DNA from: CAYPZL01 sp964415045
GTDB taxonomy: Bacteria; Planctomycetota; Phycisphaerae; Sedimentisphaerales; Anaerobacaceae
Length of the DNA: 33,295 nucleotides
NCBI GenBank assembly: GCA_964415045.1
Contig: CAYPZL010000045.1
Span: 1-33,295, forward strand
Direction: 5' to 3'
Position numbers and translations under genes: made by a program. Below, piece by piece: positions 7,448-14,870 of the stretch (positions are counted from its first letter, which is position 1; the number at the start of each line of letters is the position of its first letter). The notes below the pieces were generated by a model, which saw nothing but the letters and a program-made list of their open reading frames with translations, did not search any database and was not told where the DNA came from.

Positions 7448-8506
7448 GTGATTAAGAGAAGAAAGACAAGTCAGGTTCACGTGGGCCGCGTCCGGCTCGG
7501 CAGTTCCGCTCCCGTCGTCGTGCAATCGATGACGAAGGTGCCGACGACGAACGTCGCCCGTTGCGTCAGGCAGATCAAACGGCTGGTGGAGGCCGGCTGC
7601 GAACTGGTCCGCGTGGCGGTCCCGCGCCGGGCCGACACCGAGGCGCTGGCCAAAATCGTGGCCAAGGCCGGCATACCCATCATCGCCGACGTACACTTCA
7701 GCGCCGCGCGGGCGGTGGAGGCCATCGAGGCCGGCGCCGCCAAAATCCGCCTCAATCCGGGCAACATCAAGGACCGCAAGGACATCCATCGCATCATCGA
7801 CGCGGCCAAGCTGCACAAGATCGCGATTCGCGTGGGCGTCAACGAGGCGAGCATCCGGGACCTGCGCCAGGAAGAGGTCGCTCCCGGCAAACGAACGGCA
7901 CTGATGCTCACGGAAATGCGGCGCTACGTCCGCCTGTTCGAGCGCCGGGGCTTCGATCAACTGGTCCTTAGCGCCAAGAGCAGCGACACGGTGCGGACGA
8001 TCGAGGTCAACCGGCGCATCGCCGAGGTGTTCGCCTACCCAATGCATTTAGGCCTGACCCACGCAGGGCTGCCCGAGGATGCGCGGGTGCCGTCGGCGGT
8101 CGCGCTGGGAGCGCTGCTGGCCGAGGGGATCGGCGATACGATCCGGGTCAGCGCCGCCGGCGATCCGGTCGTCGAGGCCGAGATCGCCAGGCAGATTCTG
8201 ATCGCGCTGGGGCTGCGGGCGCGACGCGGTCCCGAGCTGATCGTCTGTCCCACGTGCGGACGGGCCGAGATCGACGTGGTCAAGCTGGCGCGGCGGGTGC
8301 AGAAGGCGCTGGCCAGGGTCGAGCACCCCTACCGCGTGGCCGTGATGGGGTGCGTAGTCAACGGGCCCGGCGAGGCGGCCGATGCCGACCTGGCGGTCTG
8401 CGCGGGCAAGGAAAAGGCCTACTTCTACCGGGACGGACGCAAAGTCGCCACGGTGCCCGAGCCCGAGATCGTACCGAGACTGCTGGAGGCGTTGTCCGAG
8501 TTGTAG
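7448..8506 (+). CDS. ispG: 4-hydroxy-3-methylbut-2-en-1-yl diphosphate synthase IspG
   Basis: IspG is the [4Fe-4S] enzyme of the MEP isoprenoid pathway. It converts MEcPP to HMBPP using a ferredoxin or flavodoxin reductant in the cytoplasm. The 352-residue protein has the classic N-terminus after a GTG start (IKRRKTSQVHVGRVRLG then APVVVQSMT), a TIM-barrel body (RVAVPRRADTEAL, IIADVHF, IRLNPGNI), and the C-terminal iron-sulfur domain with Cys267, Cys270 (CPTCGR) and Cys302, plus Glu309 in GCVVNGPGE. It is the compact bacterial form, without the large plant-type insert. ispH, the next enzyme of the pathway, lies 5 kb away on the other strand. A membrane-protein gene follows 17 nt downstream. 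The start is fixed by homology, since no Shine-Dalgarno is visible. Confidence 0.97.
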   Translation: MIKRRKTSQVHVGRVRLGSSAPVVVQSMTKVPTTNVARCVRQIKRLVEAGCELVRVAVPRRADTEALAKIVAKAGIPIIADVHFSAARAVEAIEAGAAKIRLNPGNIKDRKDIHRIIDAAKLHKIAIRVGVNEASIRDLRQEEVAPGKRTALMLTEMRRYVRLFERRGFDQLVLSAKSSDTVRTIEVNRRIAEVFAYPMHLGLTHAGLPEDARVPSAVALGALLAEGIGDTIRVSAAGDPVVEAEIARQILIALGLRARRGPELIVCPTCGRAEIDVVKLARRVQKALARVEHPYRVAVMGCVVNGPGEAADADLAVCAGKEKAYFYRDGRKVATVPEPEIVPRLLEALSEL

Positions 8507-8523
8507 CGAGTGCGAGAGAGCGC

Positions 8524-9213
8524 ATGGGCGAACCGAAGGCGACAGGCAGGAGCGGGCCGATGCTGCTGAGGCTTCTCGTGGCGGTGATTTTCAGCGTTGC
8601 GTTTGCCTATATCGAGTCGGCGGTGGTCGTGTATTTGCGGGCGATCTTCCACCCGGACGGCTTCACTTTCCCGCTGCAGGCATTCGCCCTGACGCCGCTG
8701 GGCCGGCGCCTGCTGCTGACGGAGATCGGCCGGGAAGCCGCCACGCTCGTTCTCATCGCGACGGGAGCGTACCTGTTCGGCCGAAACCGCCACGAACGCG
8801 GGGCCTATGTCCTGGTCATCTTCGCCGCCTGGGACATCTTCTACTACGTCTGGCTCAAGGTCCTGCTCGACTGGCCGGCGACGCTGACGGATTGGGACGT
8901 GCTGTTTCTGATGCCCGTGCTCTGGGCGGCGCCGGTCCTGTATCCGGTGCTGGTCTCGCTGCTGATGTTCGCCTTCGCTATCGCTATTCTGCACCGCAGC
9001 GCGCAAGGCCGCCCGGTCGTATTCCGGGGAACGGACTGGCTCGCCTGGCTGGCCGCCGCCGTCATCATCATCGTGTCATTTTGCCAGGGCGGGACCCACG
9101 TGACGGAGCCGAACTACAGGGAGTATTTCCACTGGCCCGTGTTCGCCGTGGGATTCGTGCTGGCGGCGATCGCGTGCCTGCGCTGTCTGCGACGACCGTC
9201 CGTCAGCCCGTAA
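8524..9213 (+). CDS. Polytopic membrane protein of unknown function
   Basis: The 229-residue protein has about six hydrophobic segments: LLRLLVAVIFSVAFAYIES; a second near AATLVLIATGAYLFG; YVLVIFAAWDIFYYVWLKVL; VLFLMPVLWAAPVLYPVL followed by LLMFAFAIAIL; WLAWLAAAVIIIVSF; and FAVGFVLAAIACL. I do not recognise a named family. ATG 8524 lies 17 nt after the ispG stop, so the gene is probably cotranscribed with ispG. The frame stays open upstream inside ispG, but that part is out-of-frame coding shadow, so the short form is preferred. A second possible start is ATG 8560. No catalytic motif is visible. Confidence 0.7.
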   Translation: MGEPKATGRSGPMLLRLLVAVIFSVAFAYIESAVVVYLRAIFHPDGFTFPLQAFALTPLGRRLLLTEIGREAATLVLIATGAYLFGRNRHERGAYVLVIFAAWDIFYYVWLKVLLDWPATLTDWDVLFLMPVLWAAPVLYPVLVSLLMFAFAIAILHRSAQGRPVVFRGTDWLAWLAAAVIIIVSFCQGGTHVTEPNYREYFHWPVFAVGFVLAAIACLRCLRRPSVSP

Positions 9214-9242
9214 ACAATGTGACGCGGGGACCGGCATTTCGG

Positions 9243-10343
9243 CTACGTGCGTGAGTCGGCGGTTCGGCGGGAGCGCGGCCGACGCGAGGCCCCGTTGTTC
9301 TCCCGGGCGGCGAACGACTCGAACTTCCCGAAGATCATCTTGCCGGCCGAGGTCTGCAACGAGCTGGTCACGCTGAGGACCACATTCTTGCCGATCTTGT
9401 TGCGGGCCCCCTCCACGACGATCATGGTGCCGTCGTCCAGGTAGCCGATTCCCTGGTCCGACTCCTCGCCCGGCTTGACGATGCGGACTTCCATCGTCTC
9501 GCCCGGCAGCACGACGACCTTGAGCAGGTTGGCCAGGTCGTTGATGTTGAGCACGTCGACGCCGCGGACCTGGGCGACCTTGGTCAGATTGTAATCGGTG
9601 GTCGCCAGGCGTCCGTTGTGGGCCTTGGTGAAGATCAACAGCTTCTGATCGACGCCGCGAGCCTCCTTGATCTCGGCGACGCTGGTCTCATCGATCTCGA
9701 TATCGATGGTAGTGCTGTTCTGCATTTTCTTGAGCACGTCGAGCCCGCGGCGACCGCGATTGCGTTTGAGCTTGTCGGCCGAGTCGGCAATGAGCTGCAA
9801 CTCGTTCAGGACGAACCGCGGCACGACCACCGGGGCGTCGAAGAGGCGGCTCTCGCACAGATCGGCGATGCGCCCGTCCACGATGGCCGAGGTATCCAGG
9901 ACCAGCGGCCGGGCCCCCTTGGTCTGCTTGGCAAACTCCACGTAGGGCACCACGAAGCGGAAGTCGTCCTTGGTGCGCATGACGACGCTGACGGTGAAGT
10001 AACAAACACACATGCCCAGCATCCACTTGATGGCCGCGGCGGCCTGCTCGACCAGAGGAATGCGGAAGGTCTCGGCGATCAGGTCCACGGACAGGGCCAG
10101 GCCGGCACTGATCAGCACGCCGACCAGCAGGCCAAAGAAGACACCCGCCAGGGCGCTGAGCTTGCGCTTCGGCGTCAACACATCCAGAAGAACGAAGAAA
10201 ATCGACAGGGCCACGCCGCTGATCACAACCGCCCACCAACTGGTGGAATTCTCGGCGCTGGCCAGCTCCTTGGAGGCCGCATTGGCAACCAGCACCGAGA
10301 AGACGACGATAACGAAAAGCCCTCTGAAGATCCAAAGTAACAT
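9243..10343 (-). CDS. Membrane-anchored PIN-TRAM domain protein (YacL-like)
   Basis: The 366-residue protein has about four N-terminal membrane segments (residues ~1-130: LLWIFRGLFVIVVFSVLVA, WWAVVISGVALSIFFVLLDV, LAGVFFGLLVGVLISAGLAL, MLGMCVCYFTVSVV). A PIN nuclease-like domain follows (~145-270) with LVLDTSAIVDGRI, LNELQLIADS, RRGLDVL, DQKLLIFTKA and LATTDYNL carrying the expected acidic residues. A TRAM RNA-binding domain ends the protein (~275-340, LPGETMEVRIVKPGEE to VVVEGARNKIGKNV). This is the architecture of Bacillus YacL-type proteins, thought to be membrane-tethered RNases. GGGAGG sits 8 nt before the ATG, and the promoter at 10397-10425 is strong. Confidence 0.92.
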   Translation of the reverse strand: MLLWIFRGLFVIVVFSVLVANAASKELASAENSTSWWAVVISGVALSIFFVLLDVLTPKRKLSALAGVFFGLLVGVLISAGLALSVDLIAETFRIPLVEQAAAAIKWMLGMCVCYFTVSVVMRTKDDFRFVVPYVEFAKQTKGARPLVLDTSAIVDGRIADLCESRLFDAPVVVPRFVLNELQLIADSADKLKRNRGRRGLDVLKKMQNSTTIDIEIDETSVAEIKEARGVDQKLLIFTKAHNGRLATTDYNLTKVAQVRGVDVLNINDLANLLKVVVLPGETMEVRIVKPGEESDQGIGYLDDGTMIVVEGARNKIGKNVVLSVTSSLQTSAGKMIFGKFESFAARENNGASRRPRSRRTADSRT

Positions 10344-10396
10344 GGTTACAGCCTCCCGATTATGACGAATATGTTATGATTGCGAGCAAACATTGT

Positions 10397-10425
10397 ATTA
10401 TAACTGTCGGCAATAATTGCATCAA
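10397..10425 (-). promoter_or_regulatory. Sigma70-like promoter of the PIN-TRAM gene
   Basis: On the minus strand, TTGATG (10420-10425), a 17-bp spacer, and a consensus TATAAT (10397-10402). The start would fall near 10390, giving a leader of about 47 nt before ATG 10343. Confidence 0.7.
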
Positions 10426-10715
10426 TCATCACACTTGCAGGATCTCCCCCGCGCCACGGTTTCGGGCCACAACCTATCCCGGGCCGGACTTCTTCCGCTC
10501 TCCATACGCATGAAAACAGCCTGGCGCGGCTGAAAAACGAGAATTATCACCTGCAAGCCCCGCCCGGCCCGGACGAGCCGACAGAAGAAATCCAGAATCA
10601 GACAAATAGAAAAAAATCCGCCTGACCGGGCACACTTGCGCTGCCCGCGCCGACACAGCGTCCTCAGCTCCTCTCCGGCCGGGCCCTGCTCGGGTCGAAC
10701 GTCCGACACGCCATC
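10426..10715. other. Intergenic stretch with no recognised feature
   Basis: This ~290-bp stretch separates the PIN-TRAM promoter from the rpsA terminator. No protein or RNA gene was recognised on either strand. Confidence 0.4.
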
Positions 10716-10749
10716 GAAAAAGGGCTTTCCGACACGTCGGAAAGCCCTT
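10715..10749 (-). terminator. Rho-independent terminator of rpsA
   Basis: A perfect 13-bp stem, AAGGGCTTTCCGA (10720-10732) and TCGGAAAGCCCTT (10737-10749), closes a 4-nt loop. On the minus strand the stem is followed by a run of T. It lies 24 bp after the rpsA stop and is the clearest terminator in the window. Confidence 0.9.
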
Positions 10750-10772
10750 CGGTGCGCTGCGATGATGCTTCA

Positions 10773-12824
10773 CTATGCCCCTTCGGGCTTTTCCTGAGCC
10801 TCAGATTCCGGCTCGGCCGACGGCTCGGGCTGTTCTTCCGCCGGTGGCTCTACCTCGGCGCTGTCCTGAGGAGGCTCGGCCTCGGCGGCGGGTTGCTCCG
10901 AGGGGGTTTCCGCCTGGGGCTCAGGCGTCGTCTCTGCGGCCGGGGCGGGGGTTTCTTCGGCTGCCTTGACCTCGGTCTCGGCGACCGGCGCTTCCGGTTC
11001 GGCAGCAGGCTTCTCGGGCTCGGGTTCCGGCTCGGACGGCCTTCGCACCGGGACCACCAGCGTGTCGCCGCTGTGGCCTCCCGGCCCGGCCAGGTGGATC
11101 TTCGGGGGACCGGCCGGGACCACGGGAGTGGGCGTGGGCGCGATTTTCTTGGCCGGCGCGGCCTTTCCATGCTCCTCGGCCGCCCATTGAACCCGACGCA
11201 AACTCAAGCCGATCTTCCGCGCCTCCGGATCGACCTTGAGAATCTTCACTTCCACGTCGTCGCCCGGCTTGACCACGTCCTGAGGCTTGTCGATCTTGTG
11301 GTCCGCCAGCTCTGAGATATGCAGCAAGCCCTCGAGATCCTCTTCGAGCTCGACAAAGGCGCCGAAATTCGTGAGCTTGGCGATCCGGCCCTTGATGATG
11401 TGGCCGGGAATGTATTTCTCGGGAATGGCGCGAATCCAGGGGTCTTCGGTCATCTGCTTCATACCCAGCGAGATCCGCTGCTTCTCTTCGTTAACCTCCA
11501 GCACGACGCACTTGACCTCCTGGCCCTTCTGCAGGGCCTCGCTGGGATGACCGAACTTGCGGGTCCAGCTCAGGTCGGAGATGTGGATCATACCATCGAT
11601 GCCGGGCTCGATCTCAAGGAAGGCGCCGAAGTTGGTCATGCTGCGAACGACGGCGTTGACGATGGTGCCGGCCGGATACTTCCGGGCGGCCACCTCCCAT
11701 GGATTCGGCTCGGTCTGCTTCATGCCCAGCGAGATTTCCTGTTTTTCCTTGTTGACGCTGAGGACCACGACCTCGATCTCGTCGCCGAGATTCACCATCT
11801 CGCTCGGGTGGGAAAGCCGGCGGGTCCAGCTCATCTCGCTGATGTGAACGAGGCCCTCGATCCCGTCTTCCAAACGGACGAAGGCGCCATAGTTCATCAC
11901 GTTGACGACCTTGCCCCGGACTTTCGAGCCAACGGGATATTTCTCTTCGACCGTCTCCCACGGGCTTGGCGTCTTCTGCTTGAGGCCCAGGGAAATCTTC
12001 TCGTGCTCTTTGTCGACGCCGATCACGACGACTTCGATGTCCTGATCCAGGTTCACCACCTCCGACGGATGCGAGATACGACCCCAGCTCAGGTCCGAAA
12101 TGTGCAGCAGCCCGTCCAGGCCGCCCAGGTCGACGAAGACGCCGAAATCGGCGATGTTCTTGACGACGCCCTTACGCAATTGGCCGACCTCGATCTCGTT
12201 GAGGATTTTTTCCTTGCTGGCTCGGCGTTCCTCCTCGATGAGCTTGCGGCGGGAAACGACGATATTGCGGTTGTCCACGTCGATCTTGAGGACTTTGCAC
12301 TCGACCTCTTTCCCGATAAACCGGCTGATGTCGCCGGGCTTACGAATATCGACCTGTGAGGCCGGGAGAAAGACCGGAACGCCGATGTCCACCAGCAGAC
12401 CGCCTTTGATCCGCCGGATGACTCTGCCGCTGACGACGTCGCCTTCCTTCTTCGTGTTGATGATGTGTTCCCAGCCGCGGATGATGTCGGCCTTGCGCTT
12501 GCTCAGAAGGATCAGACCGCTTTCGGAATCCGTGTCTTCCAGCAGGACCTCGATCTCCTTGCCCGGCGCCATGTCCTCAGGGCTGCTGAACTCGTTGGCG
12601 TCCACCACCCCCTCGCTCTTCAGGCCCACCTCGACGATCACGTCGTTGCCGATCTGCGAGACGATCGTACCCTTGAGGATACTGCCCGGCAAACGCGAAT
12701 CCACTTTCTTCTGGAGGATCTGCTCCAGGTACTGGCCTTCGCCCTCGCCGAACAACTCCTCGACCTGCTCTTGCAGCTTCTCTTGCGACAACCCCAACTT
12801 GTTGGCAATATTTCGATCAACCAT
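10773..12824 (-). CDS. rpsA: 30S ribosomal protein S1
   Basis: S1 helps the 30S subunit bind and unfold mRNA. The 683-residue protein carries six S1 RNA-binding repeats. The last four are canonical (KNIADFGVFVDLGGLDGLLHIS; VNVMNYGAFVRLEDGIEGLVHIS; RSMTNFGAFLEIEPGIDGMIHIS; AKLTNFGAFVELEEDLEGLLHIS), and the first two are the degenerate ribosome-anchoring type. The start is placed at ATG 12824, giving MVDRNIANKLG, with AGGAG 11 nt upstream. The frame is open further but lacks a better start. After the sixth repeat comes an unusual ~125-residue tail, first basic and Pro-rich (GKAAPAKKIAPTPTPVVPAG), then very rich in Pro, Glu and Ala, ending EAQEKPEGA. ispH lies 156 bp upstream on the same strand, and a strong terminator follows. 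Confidence 0.95.
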   Translation of the reverse strand: MVDRNIANKLGLSQEKLQEQVEELFGEGEGQYLEQILQKKVDSRLPGSILKGTIVSQIGNDVIVEVGLKSEGVVDANEFSSPEDMAPGKEIEVLLEDTDSESGLILLSKRKADIIRGWEHIINTKKEGDVVSGRVIRRIKGGLLVDIGVPVFLPASQVDIRKPGDISRFIGKEVECKVLKIDVDNRNIVVSRRKLIEEERRASKEKILNEIEVGQLRKGVVKNIADFGVFVDLGGLDGLLHISDLSWGRISHPSEVVNLDQDIEVVVIGVDKEHEKISLGLKQKTPSPWETVEEKYPVGSKVRGKVVNVMNYGAFVRLEDGIEGLVHISEMSWTRRLSHPSEMVNLGDEIEVVVLSVNKEKQEISLGMKQTEPNPWEVAARKYPAGTIVNAVVRSMTNFGAFLEIEPGIDGMIHISDLSWTRKFGHPSEALQKGQEVKCVVLEVNEEKQRISLGMKQMTEDPWIRAIPEKYIPGHIIKGRIAKLTNFGAFVELEEDLEGLLHISELADHKIDKPQDVVKPGDDVEVKILKVDPEARKIGLSLRRVQWAAEEHGKAAPAKKIAPTPTPVVPAGPPKIHLAGPGGHSGDTLVVPVRRPSEPEPEPEKPAAEPEAPVAETEVKAAEETPAPAAETTPEPQAETPSEQPAAEAEPPQDSAEVEPPAEEQPEPSAEPESEAQEKPEGA

Positions 12825-12980
12825 AAACGTTACGTCTCCTGTGGAGTTTTTCAATTCGACCGGCCGGCGCTCCACATACACACCGGCAAGTCATCACGAC
12901 GCTTCACAAATCTCTATGGTCGTTCACGCGTCCTGAACGCTCCTGCCCACGCAGCAGGTGATATCGGCTATCCACAGCAA

Positions 12981-13844
12981 CTACGGGTGCTGTTCGACTT
13001 CTTCGTCGAATGCCTCCAGGCACTTGACAAATTCGTCGATGATCCAGTTCGGCGTAGACGCGCCCGCAGTTACGCCGGCCACATTTTTGCCGGAAAGCAC
13101 ATTTTTGTCAAGCTCATCCCAATTTTGCAAGTGAAAGGTGGCCTCGTTGTGTTTTTTGCACAAATCGGCCAGCCGGCGGGTGTTGGCGCTGTGCAATCCG
13201 CCGAGCACGAACATGATGTCCACCTGCTTGCACAGCTTGATGGCGGATTCCTGCCGCTTGATGGCCTCCCGACACAGGGTGTTAATGACCTTCAGCTCCC
13301 GGAAACTGCCTCGACCGATAGCCCCGAGCATCTTTCCCAGATGCGCGGGGCTCTGCGTGGTCTGGCAGACGATGCCGAGCTTGCCGTCCTGGGGCAGCCG
13401 GCCCAGATCCCGTTCGTCGGCGACGACGACCACGTCGTCCACACAGCCGACCACGCCCTGGACCTCGGGATGGTTCTCTTCCCCGATGATGACCACCTGG
13501 TAGCCCTCGGCCTCAAGCTGCTTGGCGAGTTGCTGCACGCGCTTCACGAGCACGCAGGTGGCATCGACGATGTGGAATCCCTTTTCCCGCAGCCGGTCCA
13601 GCTCGCGCGGCGAGACGCCATGCGATCGAATCAGGACGGTTCCCGCATCGATCTCATCGACCGAGCCGACGGTCCGCAATCCGGTTTGAGCCAGTCGCTC
13701 GACCACGTCTTCGTTGTGAATGATCGGCCCGAGGCTGTAGACCTGCTGTCGGGGATCGGCCTCGCCCAACGTCTTCTCAGCCATGCTGATGGCGTTTCGC
13801 ACGCCTGGGCAGAACCCGCATTTCGCTGCAACCAGTACTTTCAT
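12981..13844 (-). CDS. ispH: 4-hydroxy-3-methylbut-2-enyl diphosphate reductase IspH
   Basis: IspH is the last enzyme of the MEP pathway, reducing HMBPP to IPP and DMAPP with a [4Fe-4S] cluster. The 287-residue protein shows all hallmarks: AKCGFCPGVRNA with cluster Cys12, IRSHGVSP with His75, VDATC with Cys97, GEENHPEVQG with His125 and catalytic Glu127, CQTTQSP, NTLCREAIKRQES with Cys191, and GASTPNWIIDEF. Length is normal for the free-standing bacterial enzyme. The leader is odd: a 175-bp palindromic element and its target duplication end only 8 bp before the ATG, and the bases GAGG of the duplicated target are the nearest Shine-Dalgarno-like match. rpsA follows on the same strand, a common ispH-rpsA arrangement. 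Confidence 0.97.
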   Translation of the reverse strand: MKVLVAAKCGFCPGVRNAISMAEKTLGEADPRQQVYSLGPIIHNEDVVERLAQTGLRTVGSVDEIDAGTVLIRSHGVSPRELDRLREKGFHIVDATCVLVKRVQQLAKQLEAEGYQVVIIGEENHPEVQGVVGCVDDVVVVADERDLGRLPQDGKLGIVCQTTQSPAHLGKMLGAIGRGSFRELKVINTLCREAIKRQESAIKLCKQVDIMFVLGGLHSANTRRLADLCKKHNEATFHLQNWDELDKNVLSGKNVAGVTAGASTPNWIIDEFVKCLEAFDEEVEQHP

Positions 13845-13852
13845 AGACGCCT

Positions 13853-13862
13853 TTTACCTCAC
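13853..13862. repeat. Target-site duplication, left copy
   Basis: TTTACCTCAC here is repeated exactly at 14039-14048, flanking the palindromic element. Because one extra T (13863) precedes the left arm, the duplication can be read as 9 or 10 bp. Confidence 0.85.
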
Positions 13863-13863
13863 T

Positions 13864-14038
13864 GGACTTCTGCAAAATGGAGATTAGGCTTACTTTAGGG
13901 AGGAAAAATCTTCTTGATGATTTTTCCTCCCGAGAACGTAAGTGCTTTGCGTATAGGTATATAAGCCCATTCTTCAAGGAAATCACACCAACGATTTCCT
14001 CGAAGAATATAAGCCTAATCTCCATTTTGCAGAAGTCC
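13864..14038. mobile_element. 175-bp MITE-like palindromic element with cloverleaf fold
   Basis: The ends are perfect 29-bp inverted repeats (13864-13892 and 14010-14038), with a core of TGCAAAATGGAGATTAGGCT. Inside are three further hairpins. The first has 13 perfect pairs (13898-13910 with 13919-13931, loop of 8). The second has 6 pairs with one G-U (13936-13941 with 13947-13952, loop of 5). The third has 15 of 16 pairs (13969-13984 with 13993-14008, loop of 8). Together they form a closed four-arm structure on either strand. The nonanucleotide ATATAAGCC occurs twice (13959 and 14007). Flanks carry TTTACCTCAC on both sides. There is no coding capacity, so it must be moved by a transposase in trans. 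It lies between the broken DUF1080 gene and ispH. Related ends are at 4048-4076 and 33256-33295. The family is not recognised. Confidence 0.9.
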
Positions 14039-14048
14039 TTTACCTCAC
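14039..14048. repeat. Target-site duplication, right copy
   Basis: TTTACCTCAC, identical to 13853-13862 on the other side of the palindromic element. Confidence 0.85.
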
Positions 14049-14085
14049 AATCACGACGCCGGTTCGCCCGAAGCGGAAGCTATCG

Positions 14086-14730
14086 TCACTGCGGCGTCAA
14101 CATTCGAATATCCTTGAACTGCATCTCGACGTCCTGGCTGCCGTGAAGCTGCATGCCGAGGTATCCTTCCAGGCGGCCCGGATCGTCGATCAGCTCGGCC
14201 GACTTTTTGCCGTTGACGTGGACGACGATTCGGCGTCCGTGGGCCGAGACCGTCATCCGGTTCCACTGCCCCGGCTTGAACCACGTTTTGACATCCTCGG
14301 GGCTCGGCTGGACGACCTAGGCCCGCCCGCCGGTCTCGTAGAGCCCGCCCACGTCCTTGCTGGCGTCGATCTCGGCCTGAAACCCATGCACGCCCACGCT
14401 GCCGGCGACCCGTTCGGCGCGAAAATACAGGCCGCTGTTGCCCTTGACGGCCTTGAACTTCAGATCGACGGTGAAGTCGCCGTACGGTCTCTTGCTGATC
14501 AGCAGGCCGTGGCGGGGATCGCTGCTGACGTTGGAGCCGACGATGGCGCCGTCTTCGACGTGGTATTTGGCAAACCCGCTGCGAACCTCCCACCCGTCGA
14601 GCGTGCGGCCGTCGAATAACGACTGCCACGTCACGCCCGCGAATTCGTCCTCCACCGCATCGGCGCGGACATCGCCGCTGCCGGCCGAAAGGACGAATGC
14701 GACAACCAGCACACCTGCAAAGCGATGCAT
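14086..14730 (-). pseudogene. DUF1080 (3-keto-glycoside hydrolase family) gene interrupted by an in-frame amber codon
   Basis: Read without the interruption this is a 213-residue exported DUF1080 protein. It has a signal peptide (MHRFAGVLVVAFVLSAGSGDVRA), then WQSLFDGRTLDGWEV, VEDGAIVGS, DFTVDLKFKAVKGNSGLYFRAE, a GFQAEIDAS strand, and after the stop QPSPEDVKTWFKPGQWNRMTV, VVHVNGKKSAEL, GYLGMQLHGSQDVEMQFKDIRM. TAG at 14317-14319 follows GGRA and precedes VVQPSP, where a Trp (TGG) would be natural, so one base change explains it. Homology and frame continue intact to TGA 14086-14088, so the break is recent or is a sequencing error. The family is known to act on 3-keto sugars. It is the last gene of the DUF1080/Gfo cluster. 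Confidence 0.85.
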
Positions 14731-14767
14731 CTCTCGACCCCTTTTCCTTCCCTTTCATAAGCGAATC

Positions 14768-14793
14768 GGGAGCGGGCGACGTCACCCGCTCCC
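14768..14793. terminator. Inverted repeat between two DUF1080 genes
   Basis: GGGAGCGGG (14768-14776) pairs with CCCGCTCCC (14785-14793) around an 8-nt loop. On the minus strand it is followed by GATTCGCTTATG without a good T-run, so it may be an attenuator or a processing site rather than a full terminator. Confidence 0.4.
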
Positions 14794-14870
14794 CTCTTGT
14801 CTTCGTCGGTGTCACGACACCCGGCGCAGGACGGGAACAGCCCCGTCGTCGCCAGGCCTGGACGAGGCCG

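Noticed and set aside
11319..13898. Long plus-strand open frames opposite rpsA and ispH
   Set aside because: Antisense shadows. The minus strand carries unmistakable S1 and IspH proteins.
13864..14038. tRNA or tmRNA gene, because of the cloverleaf fold
   Set aside because: No T-loop, anticodon or CCA-type end is present, arm lengths do not fit, and the ends recur elsewhere as terminal repeats with a target duplication.
13864..14038. CRISPR-like repeat
   Set aside because: Only inverted, not regularly spaced direct repeats, and no spacers.
14317..14319. Pyrrolysine or other recoding of the amber codon
   Set aside because: The residue expected there is an ordinary Trp, no recoding signal is visible, and a single base change is simpler.
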